From Leptolyngbya sp. FACHB-261 (GTDB lineage: Bacteria; Cyanobacteriota; Cyanobacteriia; FACHB-261), in NCBI RefSeq assembly GCF_014696065.1, contig NZ_JACJPL010000031.1:682001-746000 (forward strand): a stretch of DNA of 64,000 nt, in the 5' to 3' direction. Numbering within the stretch: the first letter of the stretch is position 1; every line of letters begins with the position of its first letter. The notes below the pieces were generated by a model. That model did not search any database. It was not told the origin of the DNA and saw only the letters and a program-made list of their open reading frames with translations. Below are positions 1 through 9,384 of the stretch, piece after piece. The position numbers and the translations under genes were made by a program.

Positions 1-37
1 CCCTCCTGACTGCCTGCCCTGCCGTTGCTTGCGCGTT

Positions 38-1018
38 ATGCCGATTGATAGCGACGCGGGCCTGATGGCCCTCCCTCAGCCCGCTAGGTTCTCTTTCACC
101 ACGCTTCGCCTGGGGGACGCTAACGCCAACAGCGCCTACCTGCCCATTGCTCAAGTCAGTACCCCGACTGAGCGAAGTGGCACATTCAGCTCGGATTCGG
201 TTCCCGCTTTACAGCCGATTATCACTAATCATGGCTGGACCGCTTTCGCGATTATGCTGCTGTTAGCACTAGGGGGCTTGGCTTATGCAGGGCTCAATCG
301 GCATCTACGCTTGCTCAATCAGCGCCAGGAAGACCCAGAGGTGACGCAGGAGTTGCGCCGCCCCCCTAACCGTCAGCCTGCCCGCGAAAGCCTACCTCCC
401 AACAGCAGCAGCATGGGACAGGCACAGAAGATAGACCACTTCCACGAACTCGCGCAAATGCTGCGGGACCGTGATCCCCAAGTGCGTAAACTGGCAGCGT
501 GGGAGCTGAAGAAGCTCAAAGACCCGCGTTCAGTTCGCCCGCTTGTGCAGGCGATGGTTGAATCGGTGCCCGAGCAGCGCAGCCTGATCCTGGCGGCGCT
601 ATCCGAGATCGGTTACGACAATCTGGTCTCTGTGTCACGAGCCCTAACCCTGGCGCTGCAAGACGAAAATCCAGAGGTGCGCCAAAATGCAGTCCGCGAA
701 TTGACTCGCATCCAAGCGGTTAGTAGCCGCAATGCTCAGTTGCTACTCAATGCTGTAGGCGATTCTGATCCCCGTGTGGCTGAGACGGCTCGTTGGGCAG
801 TCGGCAAGATCCAGCAAAGTCAGCGTCAGTTCAGCGCTCAGAGCGAGTTCTTAGAGTCCTACGGTGCCATCTTTGAGGGGCAACAGGCCGCCCAGACACA
901 CCGACCCGTTTTTCACGAACAAGCAGCTCCTCCAACAGAACCACCCAGGACAGCGCGCAGCCAACCGCCTGCCCAGTCCCCTCGTCAGCAACGCCATCCC
1001 CATCATCCTCAGGCTTAG
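38..1018 (+). CDS. HEAT-repeat protein with one membrane segment (possibly 5' partial)
   Basis: This encodes a membrane-anchored HEAT-repeat protein of unknown partner. After a polar N-terminus comes one hydrophobic helix (WTAFAIMLLLALGGLAYAGL, around residues 68-87), a Gln/Pro-rich linker, and then HEAT/PBS-lyase-type helical repeats (around 135-260) with the recurrent pattern D.DP.VR..A...L. The tail is rich in Pro and Gln. Such repeats serve as protein-binding scaffolds, and cyanobacteria have many. The first ATG is at position 38, but the frame is open to the window edge and no ribosome-binding site is visible. A signal peptide could therefore lie further upstream, outside the window. The function is not known. 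Confidence 0.8.
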   Translation: MPIDSDAGLMALPQPARFSFTTLRLGDANANSAYLPIAQVSTPTERSGTFSSDSVPALQPIITNHGWTAFAIMLLLALGGLAYAGLNRHLRLLNQRQEDPEVTQELRRPPNRQPARESLPPNSSSMGQAQKIDHFHELAQMLRDRDPQVRKLAAWELKKLKDPRSVRPLVQAMVESVPEQRSLILAALSEIGYDNLVSVSRALTLALQDENPEVRQNAVRELTRIQAVSSRNAQLLLNAVGDSDPRVAETARWAVGKIQQSQRQFSAQSEFLESYGAIFEGQQAAQTHRPVFHEQAAPPTEPPRTARSQPPAQSPRQQRHPHHPQA

Positions 1019-1027
1019 GATCGCGTT

Positions 1028-1549
1028 ATGGATCTCGACGCCCAAATTGCGGAGTTGCTGCACAATGCTCCCGACGATACTGCGGCCCGTGCGATTCAGC
1101 TAGCGGCCCCCGTTTTCAAGAGTCTGGCTCAGCAACTCGGCCACCTTGAGTATTTTGTGGTGCAGTCGCCAGAGGAAGCCTGGATTGTAACGACCCTGAG
1201 CAGTCGCCATCAACCTGAGAAGCAAAAGACGGTTGTTTACGCTTATCCCACAGAGCAAGACGCAGCAACAGGCATCCAAGGACTAGAGAGTGACCCATTA
1301 GTTGCCCGCAAACAAGGCGTCATCGACATTCTCTTTCAACTATTAGCGCTGAACGTGGTCAATGCCTTGGTCTTCTTCGATACGCCTGGAGATGTTAACC
1401 GAGGCACAGAGATCAAACGCGCTGATCTCAAACACTTAATTGATCTGCAACTTCAACAGGGCAGTGCAGCCAAAGGCTTTAGCCCACGCCCTAATCCAGG
1501 GAAGCGGAACAAGCGCGAACGCAACTCCATTCCTCCAAACTTTGCTTAG
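1028..1549 (+). CDS. conserved hypothetical protein, 173 aa
   Basis: This is a soluble protein of 173 residues that starts 9 bases after the HEAT-repeat gene, so the two are probably co-transcribed. It has no signal peptide or membrane helix. The first 130 residues look like one compact alpha/beta domain, with strands such as YFVVQ, WIVTTL and KTVVYAY. The last 25 residues are basic and rich in Pro, Lys and Arg (PRPNPGKRNKRERN). I recognise the general type as a cyanobacterial conserved hypothetical but no named domain. The pairing with the HEAT protein suggests a shared but unknown role. Confidence 0.75.
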   Translation: MDLDAQIAELLHNAPDDTAARAIQLAAPVFKSLAQQLGHLEYFVVQSPEEAWIVTTLSSRHQPEKQKTVVYAYPTEQDAATGIQGLESDPLVARKQGVIDILFQLLALNVVNALVFFDTPGDVNRGTEIKRADLKHLIDLQLQQGSAAKGFSPRPNPGKRNKRERNSIPPNFA

Positions 1550-1555
1550 GCTTGA

Positions 1556-1963
1556 TTAGTCTTGGAATTCTAAATTCCTAATTTGCAGTTCCAGATAACT
1601 AGTGTCTGGATCAGGAGCACGTTCAAACACACAATGTTCCAGTTCCCCAATCACTAGCTCTGCTGTGGTGTAAATCCGACACCCCTGTTTGACATGACCG
1701 CCAATCGTTCGGCCTGTACTATCAGCCAGAGATAGGTGCAGGTGTAAGCCATGCACGGAAAGCGTACCAACTAGGGAAACGATCTCGAATCGGTCTTCTA
1801 AAAGGGTTGCTGTTGGCTGACCGGCAAAGCGCAGTGCGGCTCGATTCAAGCTACCCACACAAGTCAGGATGAACCCAGCTTGGAGTTGTTGCTCGTTTGC
1901 AAACTCACCTAGAGCCTGCATTAAATCTTGGCCGGGTCGGAGACGTAGCGCCAAGGTTTTCAT
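1556..1963 (-). CDS. PPC/DUF296 domain protein (PD1-like DNA-binding family)
   Basis: The protein is a single PPC (DUF296) domain of about 135 residues. Visible family features are the start LALRLRPGQDLMQAL, the segment GFILTCVGSLNRAALRF, and the core LSVHGLHLHLSLADSTGRTIGGHV, which carries the conserved G.HLH.sL.d..G...GGH pattern. PPC domains form trimers and are found in plant AT-hook proteins and in stand-alone bacterial proteins. The metal-binding-like histidines are present; the bacterial function is uncertain. The ATG at 1963 is preceded by AAGGA at good spacing, which favours it over the TTG one codon upstream. The gene converges on the 173-aa gene, leaving 6 bases between stop codons. 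Confidence 0.85.
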   Translation of the reverse strand: MKTLALRLRPGQDLMQALGEFANEQQLQAGFILTCVGSLNRAALRFAGQPTATLLEDRFEIVSLVGTLSVHGLHLHLSLADSTGRTIGGHVKQGCRIYTTAELVIGELEHCVFERAPDPDTSYLELQIRNLEFQD

Positions 1964-2094
1964 CAATGATTTCCTTAAAGCTTGAACTCGAAGAGCTTGA
2001 GTCGTTCACCCACTCAGGTGATTCAACCGGATGAAGTAACTTCCCTAGGGAAATCCTATCTTGTGGATATTCTTGGGTACTACTGGCAAATGCC

Positions 2095-2574
2095 ATGCAA
2101 AATATTATGCAAAAATCTCTGCTCTCTATCGCTGCTCTTACCTCTGTATTAGTGACCCAAGTCCTAATTAATTCAGCCCAAGCGGCTGAGACTATCTATA
2201 AACTTCGGCTACGTGATGCCGCGACTGGTAACGTGCAACAGGGTAGTGTTTTCTCCCCTGGTGATTTGGATCGCGAAGAATGGGTGGTGGTTACAGTCAT
2301 CGACAATCGCAGGATTAGAGTTCGTCACGCGACTAGCGTTCAAAACAAATTTTTACCCACTCGCACGTGGTTTGATCATCCGGCAACGGCTATTCGCGTT
2401 TGTGTTGCAGAGGAGTTTGATAACCGCAACTGCCAATCGGCTCAGGGAGATACCGTAGATATTCCAACTGGCCGCTCCATCCATGATGTTGCGATCGATT
2501 TCCGATATTCTGAAGCAGGGTCGCTCTACACTCGAGCTGTTCAAATTACACCGGATATTCGGCCCAGTCGCTAA
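2095..2574 (+). CDS. secreted hypothetical protein, 159 aa
   Basis: The N-terminus is a clear signal peptide: two Met, a Lys, a hydrophobic stretch, then a cleavage-like INSAQAAET. The mature part is about 130 residues, mostly predicted beta strand. It has two Cys (VCVAEEFDNRNCQ) that could form a disulphide in the periplasm. ATG codons at 2095 and 2107 are both possible starts. The gene is followed after 6 bases by a TPR gene that also has a signal peptide, so the pair probably form an operon acting outside the cytoplasm. I do not recognise the family. Confidence 0.7.
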   Translation: MQNIMQKSLLSIAALTSVLVTQVLINSAQAAETIYKLRLRDAATGNVQQGSVFSPGDLDREEWVVVTVIDNRRIRVRHATSVQNKFLPTRTWFDHPATAIRVCVAEEFDNRNCQSAQGDTVDIPTGRSIHDVAIDFRYSEAGSLYTRAVQITPDIRPSR

Positions 2575-2580
2575 CCTCTA

Positions 2581-3399
2581 ATGACCTCTTGGATACAGCG
2601 CTACGTTTGCTTAGCAGTCCTGCTGCTCAGTCCTGCAGTTCTGGCCCAGCCCTCCGTGCAAACTGAGCTCGATCGGGGCTTGCGTTTGCTCAACCAGGGA
2701 GACAGTGCCTCTGCCATTACTGTGCTGGAGCAGGTGGCGCAGACTGCGCCTCGCTCAGCCGCCGTGCAGCGAGTGCTTGGCTTAGCCTACCAACGCCAGG
2801 AGCAATATCCTGAAGCAATTACGGCTCTGCGCAAAGCAGTTGAGCTGGAACCGACGAACGTCCAAGGCCATGTTAGTCTCGGCTGGACCTTACACCTAGC
2901 AGGCCAGGAGGCTGAGGCAGCTCACGCCCTCTGGCAGGGCATTGAGCGCGATCCCAAGAGTGTTGAAGCTTACAATGCTCTGGGGATCGTTCGCCTGGCA
3001 CAGGACAACGTTGAAGCAGCGATGGCTGTCAATCGTTGGGCATTGCAACTCAAGCCCGACAACGAAGTTGCTCACTACAACTTAGCCTTAGCCTGCCAAC
3101 GAGCCTGGGATTGGAGTTGTGCCCTTGAGGGGGCAAGGCAAGCTGCGCAGTTAGAACCGAGCAATCCCCATCCCTTGTTTGCTGCTGCCATCACTTACCA
3201 AGCTCAGCATCAGGAGCAAAACGTCGGTCCCAATCGCCCTAAAGATATTGACCCAGAGGCTAAACGTTACGCTCGTCGGGCTACCGAACTCGATAGTCGC
3301 TTTTTTGATGCAGCTTATTTGAAGAGTAATCTACGCCGAGCAGGTTTCTCAACAGAGCAAATTCAAACCGCTCAGCAGATTCTCAGGGTTGCACCTTAG
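2581..3399 (+). CDS. secreted TPR-repeat protein
   Basis: The protein has 272 residues. A signal peptide (ends near VLAQPS, about residue 24) is followed by about five tetratricopeptide repeats between residues 28 and 200, for example AAVQRVLGLAYQRQEQYPEA and VEAYNALGIVRLAQDN. TPRs are helical hairpins that bind other proteins, so this is probably a periplasmic or outer-membrane-facing scaffold. The start lies 6 bases after the upstream stop and has no strong ribosome-binding site, which fits translational coupling to the 159-aa secreted protein. The C-terminal 70 residues are less regular but still helical. Confidence 0.85.
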   Translation: MTSWIQRYVCLAVLLLSPAVLAQPSVQTELDRGLRLLNQGDSASAITVLEQVAQTAPRSAAVQRVLGLAYQRQEQYPEAITALRKAVELEPTNVQGHVSLGWTLHLAGQEAEAAHALWQGIERDPKSVEAYNALGIVRLAQDNVEAAMAVNRWALQLKPDNEVAHYNLALACQRAWDWSCALEGARQAAQLEPSNPHPLFAAAITYQAQHQEQNVGPNRPKDIDPEAKRYARRATELDSRFFDAAYLKSNLRRAGFSTEQIQTAQQILRVAP

Positions 3400-3456
3400 G
3401 AACACAGTTAAAGGGCAGCGCCAGAGAGTATCGCTGAAGCCAATGACTGCTTAAGT

Positions 3457-3924
3457 TTGGGGGTGCCACGACTTAAAAGCGAACGTGGGCGCTTGAGCTA
3501 TGTGCTCTGGGAAGAGAATTGGACAATTCCTCAATTAGCTCTAGAAGTTGTCTCTAGAACTCCAGGTAGCGAGTGCAACGACAAAATCCAGAAGTACGCT
3601 CAAATCGGCGTCCTCTACTATGTCATTTACAACCCTGACTACTAGAAGCGAGACGGGCACGACCCCCTTGAGGTTTACCGTCTGGTCGAGGGAACATACG
3701 TGCGTCAGACGGCTGAACCCATTTGGTTACCTGAGCTAAACCTAGGGATTGGCCGAGGACACGGCACTTATGAAGGCTGGCAGAGAGAGTGGCTTTACTG
3801 GTATGACGCGCAGGGTCAGCGCTTCGCAACACCCGAGGAAGCAGCACGCCAGGAACGTCAGCGCGCTGAGCGATTGGCAGATTTGTTGCGAGCCAGGGGA
3901 ATTGACCCAGATAGTCTTAGCTAA
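3457..3924 (+). pseudogene. Uma2-family (DUF820) nuclease-like gene, broken
   Basis: The reading frame encodes the C-terminal two thirds of a Uma2-type protein: LALEVVSRTPGSECNDKIQKYAQIGVLYYVIYNPDY, then EVYRLVEGTYVRQ and WLPELNLGIGRGHGTYEG, ending in the usual coiled Arg/Glu/Ala tail. The frame is interrupted by a TAG at 3643-3645. It continues unchanged in the same frame on the other side, so one base change (for instance CAG to TAG) explains it. The usual N-terminal part is also missing: the first possible start is a TTG at 3457. Uma2/DUF820 proteins have a restriction-endonuclease-like fold and are present in many copies in cyanobacteria. This copy looks dead. Confidence 0.8.
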
Positions 3925-4055
3925 GGCGTGCTGCTGTACTGCATCTATGTGCGCATCTAAACTGGGGCACAAACTAGCAGCAAACAGTATCAGCGTTCAT
4001 CGGCAGTCGGGGCAGCAGCGATAATAGATAGGCAAACTGCCCTAGTCCTTGTCCC

Positions 4056-5147
4056 ATGCTCAGAGCCGGAATCGTCGGTCTTCCTAACGTTGGCAAATCA
4101 ACTCTGTTTAATGCCCTGGTTGCCAATGCCAAGGCCGAAGCGGCCAACTTTCCTTTCTGCACTATTGAACCCAACACTGGCATTGTTTCTGTGCCGGATG
4201 AGCGTTTGGGGGTGCTCGCTAAGATCAGCAGCTCAGCCGAAATCCTGCCTGCTCGTGTCGAGTTTGTCGACATTGCTGGACTGGTCAAGGGAGCCAGCCA
4301 AGGTGAAGGGTTAGGCAATAAATTTCTCGCCAATATCCGCGAGGTCGATGCCATCGTGCATGTGGTGCGCTGCTTCGACGATCCAGACATCATCCACGTT
4401 GCTGGCTCAGTCGATCCGGCGCGTGACATCGAGACCATCACCCTAGAACTGGCCCTCTCTGACCTATCTCAATTAGAAAAGCGTATCGAGCGGACTCGTA
4501 AAGCAGCTCGCACTGATAAAGAGGCGAAGCTTGAACTTGAAGCACTGGAGAAAGTCCAGGCTGTTCTCAACGATGGCAAGCCGGCCCGACTGGCAAACTT
4601 GACCGAAGAAGAAGAGAAAGCCACTGCCTTCATGGGCTTTTTGACTCGTAAGCCGATCATCTACGCAGCCAATGTCTCTGAAGAAGACCTCGCCAATGGC
4701 AACGGCTGGGTTGATCAGGTGCGTGAGCTTGCGACTAGTGAAGGCTCCGAAGTGGTTATGGTCTCCGCACAAGTTGAGGCCGAGTTGGTCGATCTGTCAG
4801 CTGAAGAACGGCAGGACTTCCTCGAATCGCTTGGCGTGAGCGAAGGCGGTCTGAAGAGCCTGATCCATGCCACTTATCACCTTCTGGGCCTACGCACCTA
4901 CTTCACCACAGGTCCCAAAGAGACCCGTGCCTGGACAATCCATGCAGGCATGGTGGCTCCTCAGGCCGCAGGTGTGATTCACTCCGATTTTGAGCGGGGT
5001 TTCATTCGAGCCGAAACCGTAGCCTATCAGGACCTAGTGACCACTGGATCAATGAACGCAGCTAAGGAAAAAGGCTTGGTTCGCAGTGAAGGCAAGGAGT
5101 ACGTCGTTCAAGAAGGCGATGTGATGCTGTTCCGCTTCAACGTCTAG
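4056..5147 (+). CDS. ychF: redox-regulated ATPase YchF (Obg-like)
   Basis: YchF is a universally conserved P-loop NTPase of the Obg/TRAFAC class that binds ATP rather than GTP and associates with ribosomes and the oxidative-stress response. The length of 363 aa is standard. Visible motifs are the G1 loop [14 protein letters not shown] (residues 8-21), G3-type [17 protein letters not shown], and the YchF-type [10 protein letters not shown] replacing the normal NKxD guanine motif. The C-terminal TGS domain shows [32 protein letters not shown], and the end [10 protein letters not shown] is typical. It appears to be a single-gene unit, with an inverted repeat 12 bases downstream. Confidence 0.97.
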   Translation: MLRAGIVGLPNVGKSTLFNALVANAKAEAANFPFCTIEPNTGIVSVPDERLGVLAKISSSAEILPARVEFVDIAGLVKGASQGEGLGNKFLANIREVDAIVHVVRCFDDPDIIHVAGSVDPARDIETITLELALSDLSQLEKRIERTRKAARTDKEAKLELEALEKVQAVLNDGKPARLANLTEEEEKATAFMGFLTRKPIIYAANVSEEDLANGNGWVDQVRELATSEGSEVVMVSAQVEAELVDLSAEERQDFLESLGVSEGGLKSLIHATYHLLGLRTYFTTGPKETRAWTIHAGMVAPQAAGVIHSDFERGFIRAETVAYQDLVTTGSMNAAKEKGLVRSEGKEYVVQEGDVMLFRFNV

Positions 5148-5159
5148 ATCTGCTTAGCT

Positions 5160-5192
5160 CAGGTTGAATTGGCAGAAGACAGCCTCAACCTG
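5160..5192. terminator. inverted repeat downstream of ychF
   Basis: CAGGTTGA at 5160-5167 pairs perfectly with TCAACCTG at 5185-5192, with a 17-base loop. No clear T-run follows, so it is only a weak terminator candidate. The rest of 5193-5459 holds no recognisable gene; it is the upstream region of the small membrane protein gene. Confidence 0.35.
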
Positions 5193-5459
5193 AAGCGAAA
5201 CTCCCATTCTCTATCTTTAGAGACATGGGCTGCTAGCAAGTAGTTCAAAGCTGCTCAAAAGCTTGGTACGAGGGCAGCTGCGATGGAATGCTATGCTCCC
5301 TTGTAATCGAGCTCACTCGGGCTTGTGCCAGGGATCACCAATAGCATGTGACGCTTCTCACGGGTTGAGATACGTAACAGCTTCACACTATTTTTATCGG
5401 GGCTTTACCTATGGACTAGCGATGTGATAGCCGAGTCTAAACCCTAAGAGGAAAACACA

Positions 5460-5720
5460 GTGAGCAATGCCAAGCATTACCCTGTCTTAGCTTCAAGACC
5501 AGCCGGACTGACTGGCCAGGGATTAATCAGCTACCCAGCCGCAGGTGCTCAATTCAACTCCACCAGCGCAAAACGAGAAACCATGAGTGAGTCTGGTGTT
5601 TCTCTAACAGCAGCCGGACTGACAGGTGTCATTCTTCTAGGGATGACCATCTTAACGGTGACGCTTTTGCCGGTCATGCTAGCTGTTCAGGTTTGGCAGA
5701 AGTTAACTGACCAAGATTAA
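5460..5720 (+). CDS. small hypothetical protein with one membrane helix
   Basis: The predicted protein has 86 aa from a GTG at 5460, which is preceded by AGAGGA at good spacing. The C-terminal 45 residues hold one strong transmembrane helix (VILLGMTILTVTLLPVMLAVQVW), while the N-terminal half is polar. A shorter product from the ATG at 5583 (about 45 aa, MSESGVSLTAAGLTG...) would contain only the membrane part and is a real alternative. The motif AGLTG occurs in both halves. No family is recognised. About 50 bases after the stop, a repeated CTGCCCCC/GGGGGCAG pairing could end the transcript. Confidence 0.55.
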   Translation: MSNAKHYPVLASRPAGLTGQGLISYPAAGAQFNSTSAKRETMSESGVSLTAAGLTGVILLGMTILTVTLLPVMLAVQVWQKLTDQD

Positions 5721-5776
5721 GTCCCAAAACTAAGCTCTAAGACTAAGCCTGCCAAGATTGAACCTTGTTGTGCGCT

Positions 5777-5832
5777 CTGCCCCCAGCAATATAAGGCAGG
5801 GATAATTGCCGGGGGCAGAGCAAGTTTTTTCT
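5777..5832 (+). terminator. rho-independent terminator after the 86-aa gene
   Basis: The sequence TGCTCTGCCCCC at about 5774-5783 pairs with GGGGGCAGAGCA at about 5812-5822 around a loop of about 28 bases. It is followed directly by AGTTTTTTCTC. A GC-rich stem with a T-run is the classic intrinsic terminator form on the plus strand. It separates this gene from the convergent lysS. Confidence 0.65.
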
Positions 5833-5888
5833 CTACAAGCTTAATTTGAGAGCTTAAGAGTTTAGAGGTTGAGAATTTCCCCTTCTAA

Positions 5889-7409
5889 CTAATCCTCACG
5901 CTTGAGAATCGGGAAGGCGATTACGTCCCGGATGCTGGCAGAGTCTGTAAGCAGCATGACCAGGCGGTCGATGCCCATCCCCATCCCACCCGTGGGCGGC
6001 ATACCGTATTCCAGAGCCATTACAAAATCCTCGTCCAACGGCTGCGCTTCTTCATCGCCAGCCGCTTTCTTCTCGGATTGCTGCTTGAGGCGTTCGTATT
6101 GCTCCACGGGGTCGGTTAGCTCTGAGAAGCTATTGGCGACTTCGCGGCCGACAATAAACAGCTCAAACCGTTCTACTAGGCCCGGTTTATCTCGGTGGGG
6201 CTTGGCAAGTGGCGAGATCTCCACTGGATAGTCGAGCACAAAGGTCGGCTGGATCAGGGTTGGCTCGCCCTTTTGCTCAAAGGCTTGGTTGAGCACGTGA
6301 CCAATGCTGGTGCAGTTGTCTAAGCCGTAGATGCCTGCAGCCTGGGCCGCTTGCTTCGCCTCATCGACGCTGCTGAACTGGGTGAAGTCCAGACCAGTTA
6401 GCTCCTTGACCAGATCGTGCATGGTGACTCGACGCCAAGGGGGTGTCAGGTTAACAGGAGTGCCCTGGTAGGTGAGATGAAGGGTGCCTAAGACCTCATG
6501 AGTGGCATTAGTAATCAGAGCTTCGGTCAGGCTGATCATGTCGGTGTAGTCGGCATAAGCCTGATACACCTCGACCGAGGTGAACTCTGGGTTGTGGCGG
6601 GTGGAGATGCCCTCGTTGCGGAAGATGCGCCCCAGCTCAAACACCCGTTCAAAGCCGCCCACCACCAACCGCTTCAAGTGCAGCTCGGTGGCGATGCGCA
6701 GGTACAGGTCCATGTCCAGCGCATTGTGGTGGGTGATGAAGGGACGGGCATCTGCGCCGCCAGCTTCGGCTTGGAAGACGGGGGTTTCGATTTCGATGAA
6801 GCCCTGGTTCTCCAGATAGCGCCGGAGTGCGGACGTGATCAGGGCTCGCTTGCGGAAGGCTTCGCGGCTTTGGGGATTGACGATCAGGTCTACATAGCGC
6901 TGGCGATAGCGCTTTTCAACGTCAGTGAGGCCGTGCCATTTGTCGGGCAGGGGCCGCAGGGATTTAGTGAGGATGGTGTAGTCACTCACGTAGACCGAGA
7001 GCTCGCCCTTTTCGGTGCGCTTGATCGTGCCGTGTACACCGATGAAGTCGCCAATATCGGAGAGCTTATCTAGACGCTTAAAGGCGTCCTCGCCCATGTG
7101 CTCGGTGAGGCGCTGCTTCTCTAGATAAAGCTGAATCGTGCCGGTTTCGTCCTGTATGGTGCAGAAGGCCAGCTTGCCCATGAAGCGACGGGCCATGATT
7201 CGCCCGGCCACTGACACTTCTAGGTCAGCCTCTTCGCCGGTTGGCAAGTCGCGGAACTTATCCTGCAAGACCTGGAGCGTGTGGCTGCACTGCCAACGGT
7301 AAGCGTAGGGATTCTGGCCCAGTTCTCGCAGTTGTTTGGCCTTCTCCAGGCGAGTGGCGCGGATTTTATCGAGAGCGGACTGATCTTCTGGTTGAGGCCG
7401 ATCGGACAT
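5889..7409 (-). CDS. lysS: lysine--tRNA ligase, class II
   Basis: LysS charges tRNA-Lys with lysine in the cytoplasm. The length of 506 aa is standard. An N-terminal OB-fold anticodon-binding domain (around residues 60-165, [23 protein letters not shown]) is followed by the class II catalytic core. Motif 2 is seen in [21 protein letters not shown], and motif 3 in [16 protein letters not shown] near the C-terminus. The end [10 protein letters not shown] is typical for cyanobacterial LysRS. The gene is monocistronic as far as can be seen and converges on the small membrane protein gene. Confidence 0.97.
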   Translation of the reverse strand: MSDRPQPEDQSALDKIRATRLEKAKQLRELGQNPYAYRWQCSHTLQVLQDKFRDLPTGEEADLEVSVAGRIMARRFMGKLAFCTIQDETGTIQLYLEKQRLTEHMGEDAFKRLDKLSDIGDFIGVHGTIKRTEKGELSVYVSDYTILTKSLRPLPDKWHGLTDVEKRYRQRYVDLIVNPQSREAFRKRALITSALRRYLENQGFIEIETPVFQAEAGGADARPFITHHNALDMDLYLRIATELHLKRLVVGGFERVFELGRIFRNEGISTRHNPEFTSVEVYQAYADYTDMISLTEALITNATHEVLGTLHLTYQGTPVNLTPPWRRVTMHDLVKELTGLDFTQFSSVDEAKQAAQAAGIYGLDNCTSIGHVLNQAFEQKGEPTLIQPTFVLDYPVEISPLAKPHRDKPGLVERFELFIVGREVANSFSELTDPVEQYERLKQQSEKKAAGDEEAQPLDEDFVMALEYGMPPTGGMGMGIDRLVMLLTDSASIRDVIAFPILKRED

Positions 7410-7638
7410 GACTCAAGGACTAACAGGCAATACCACAGTGTAACTTGGCACTAGAACGCAGCGCCTGTGAGCAAGGCTGATTCAGGCGCGGCACTGAACT
7501 ACTGAACTCAATAGTGCAGATTCCGGTTAAGCACTAGTCAAGCAATAGAATCACCTCAGAATCACCCCAGCCGGGTACCGTCCAACCGGAGGTCTAGCGT
7601 CTATACTGTCGGCAACCAATCGACGCTGGGCTCAGGAA

Positions 7639-9198
7639 TTGGCAACTGGGGAACGGGCGCAGATCTTTATTAGTTATCGACGCTCTGAGCCGGATCAGTC
7701 GGTGGCGTTGGCGGTTTATCAGGCGCTGGGTCAGGACCATGAGGTCTTTATTGACCAGACGATGACTGTGGGCACACGCTGGGCAGAACGCATTGAAGCG
7801 GAGATCCAACGCTCGGATTATCTAATTACGTTCATCTCGGCGCAGTCAGTGACTAGTGAGATGGTGGTGGCGGAGATTGAGAAAGCCCATCATCTCAGCA
7901 AGCAAACGGGCAAGCCGGGAATTTTGCCGGTGCGCTTGGCCTATACGGAGCCGTTGGTTTATCCGCTGAGCGCTTATTTGAACAGCATCAACTGGGCTTT
8001 CTGGAAGGATGAGCAGGATACACCACGACTGATTGCAGAATTGCAGCGGGCGATTGCTGGGGCAGGCTTGGCAGTTGGGGAACTGAACAGCCGCGCCGCT
8101 CAGCTTCCAGAAGGCGAGCCCCCAGAAGGCCAGCCCCCAGAAGGCCAACCAGACCTGGCGCGTCCCTTGCCCTCAGCTCAGCCGGTGTCGCTGGAGCTGC
8201 CGGAGGGGACGATGGATCCTGAATCGGCTTTCTATGTGGCGCGTCCGTCTGCGGATCCGTTGGCGCTGGAGACGATTGCGCAGCAGGGCGTGACGATCAC
8301 GATCAAAGGCCCTCGGCAGATGGGCAAGAGTTCGCTGCTGATTCGCACGATTGGGGCGGCGGTTGAGGCGGGTAAGCGCGTGGCTTTCCTGGATTTTCAA
8401 CTGTTTGACCAGGCGGCACTGGCAGATGCGGGCCTATTTTTTCGCCGCTTCTCCACTTGGCTAACTAGGAAGCTGAGACTTACCAACCGGATAGAGGAGT
8501 ATTGGGCTTCGGGGTTGGGCCATAGTCAGTGCTGCACCGACTATCTGGAGTGTTACTTGCTGGAGGAGCTGGCTAGCCCATTGGTGCTGGCGATGGATGA
8601 GGTGGAGTCTGTACTTGATACAGACTTCCACACCGACTTTTTTGGCATGTTGCGGAGCTGGCACAACAACCGCGCCATTACTCCGATTTGGAAGCGATTG
8701 GATCTGGTGCTGGTGACTTCGACTGAGCCTTATCAGTTGATCGAGAACTTGAATCAGTCGCCCTTCAATGTAGGTCAGGTGATTGAACTGGAGGATTTCA
8801 CGTTGGCGCAGGTGGCTGACCTTAATCTGCGGCATGGACAACCTCTGAACCTGGAACAGGAGCGGCAATTGATGACGCTGTTGGGCGGGCATCCCTATCT
8901 AGTGCGGCGGGCTCTGTACTTGGTAGCTAGTCAACAAATAACGGTGGCAGATCTGTTCACCAATGCCACAGCCGACCGGGGACCACTTGGCGATCACCTG
9001 AGCTATCACCTGTTCCGTCTGCACGAAAGAAGGGAGCTAGTACAGGGCTTGCTTCAGGTGATCCGTAACCAGACCTGCCCTGATGAGCGCGTGTTCTTCC
9101 GGCTGCGCGGGGCTGGCTTAGTACGTCGCCAGAACCAGCGAACCGTGCCGCGCTGTCAGTTGTACGCAGAGTATTTCCGGGAGCATCTGCGTGGGTAG
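7639..9198 (+). CDS. TIR domain-AAA (AAA_35-like) ATPase protein
   Basis: The protein has 519 aa. Residues 6-140 form a TIR domain: AQIFISYRRS at the start, then SDYLITFISAQSVTSEMVVAEIEKA, where Glu79 or Glu81 sits at the position of the catalytic Glu of TIR NADases. A Pro/Glu/Gly linker with PEGQP repeats (about 153-166) leads to an AAA-like NTPase domain with P-loop KGPRQMGKSSLL (around 222-233) and Walker B LVLAMDEVESVLD (around 315). The C-terminal part looks like a winged-helix lid. TIR domains act as adaptors or NAD-cleaving effectors, and the AAA part is STAND-like. No ATG exists near the start; TTG at 7639 best fits the domain. The next gene carries a related AAA domain. Confidence 0.85.
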   Translation: MATGERAQIFISYRRSEPDQSVALAVYQALGQDHEVFIDQTMTVGTRWAERIEAEIQRSDYLITFISAQSVTSEMVVAEIEKAHHLSKQTGKPGILPVRLAYTEPLVYPLSAYLNSINWAFWKDEQDTPRLIAELQRAIAGAGLAVGELNSRAAQLPEGEPPEGQPPEGQPDLARPLPSAQPVSLELPEGTMDPESAFYVARPSADPLALETIAQQGVTITIKGPRQMGKSSLLIRTIGAAVEAGKRVAFLDFQLFDQAALADAGLFFRRFSTWLTRKLRLTNRIEEYWASGLGHSQCCTDYLECYLLEELASPLVLAMDEVESVLDTDFHTDFFGMLRSWHNNRAITPIWKRLDLVLVTSTEPYQLIENLNQSPFNVGQVIELEDFTLAQVADLNLRHGQPLNLEQERQLMTLLGGHPYLVRRALYLVASQQITVADLFTNATADRGPLGDHLSYHLFRLHERRELVQGLLQVIRNQTCPDERVFFRLRGAGLVRRQNQRTVPRCQLYAEYFREHLRG

Positions 9199-9235
9199 TG
9201 GATCTCCGTCGCGCGAGGACTCAGCTCAGGCGGGA

Positions 9236-9380
9236 GGAGGACCCCCATCCCCCGCGACCCGCGAGCGGGGAGGAAGGGGAGATAAGGATCTAACTCCCCG
9301 TTTCCCCACACAAACCCAAATCAAAAACCAACCTCCGGCCCCCCTCTCCCCGCGGGGGAGGGGCTGGGGGAGGGGTCTCC
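9236..9380. repeat. GC-rich palindromic element (MITE/REP-like)
   Basis: About 145 bases have near-complementary ends: GGAGGACCCCCATCCCCC on the left and GGGGGAGGGGTCTCC on the right. There are further internal pairings, such as CCCGCGACCCGCGAGCGGG and TCCCCGCGGGGGA. Similar 'CCCCTCCCCC...GGGGGAGGGG' palindromes are scattered through many cyanobacterial intergenic regions. It carries no transposase and is presumably a non-autonomous element. It lies just after the stop of the TIR-AAA gene. Confidence 0.6.
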
Positions 9381-9384
9381 ACCT

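Noticed and set aside
1905-2096. 63-aa minus-strand frame upstream of the PPC gene
   Set aside because: No similarity, no ribosome-binding site, and it overlaps the PPC gene start.
6498-7073. 191-aa plus-strand frame inside lysS
   Set aside because: It is antisense to the conserved LysRS catalytic domain and has no domain of its own.
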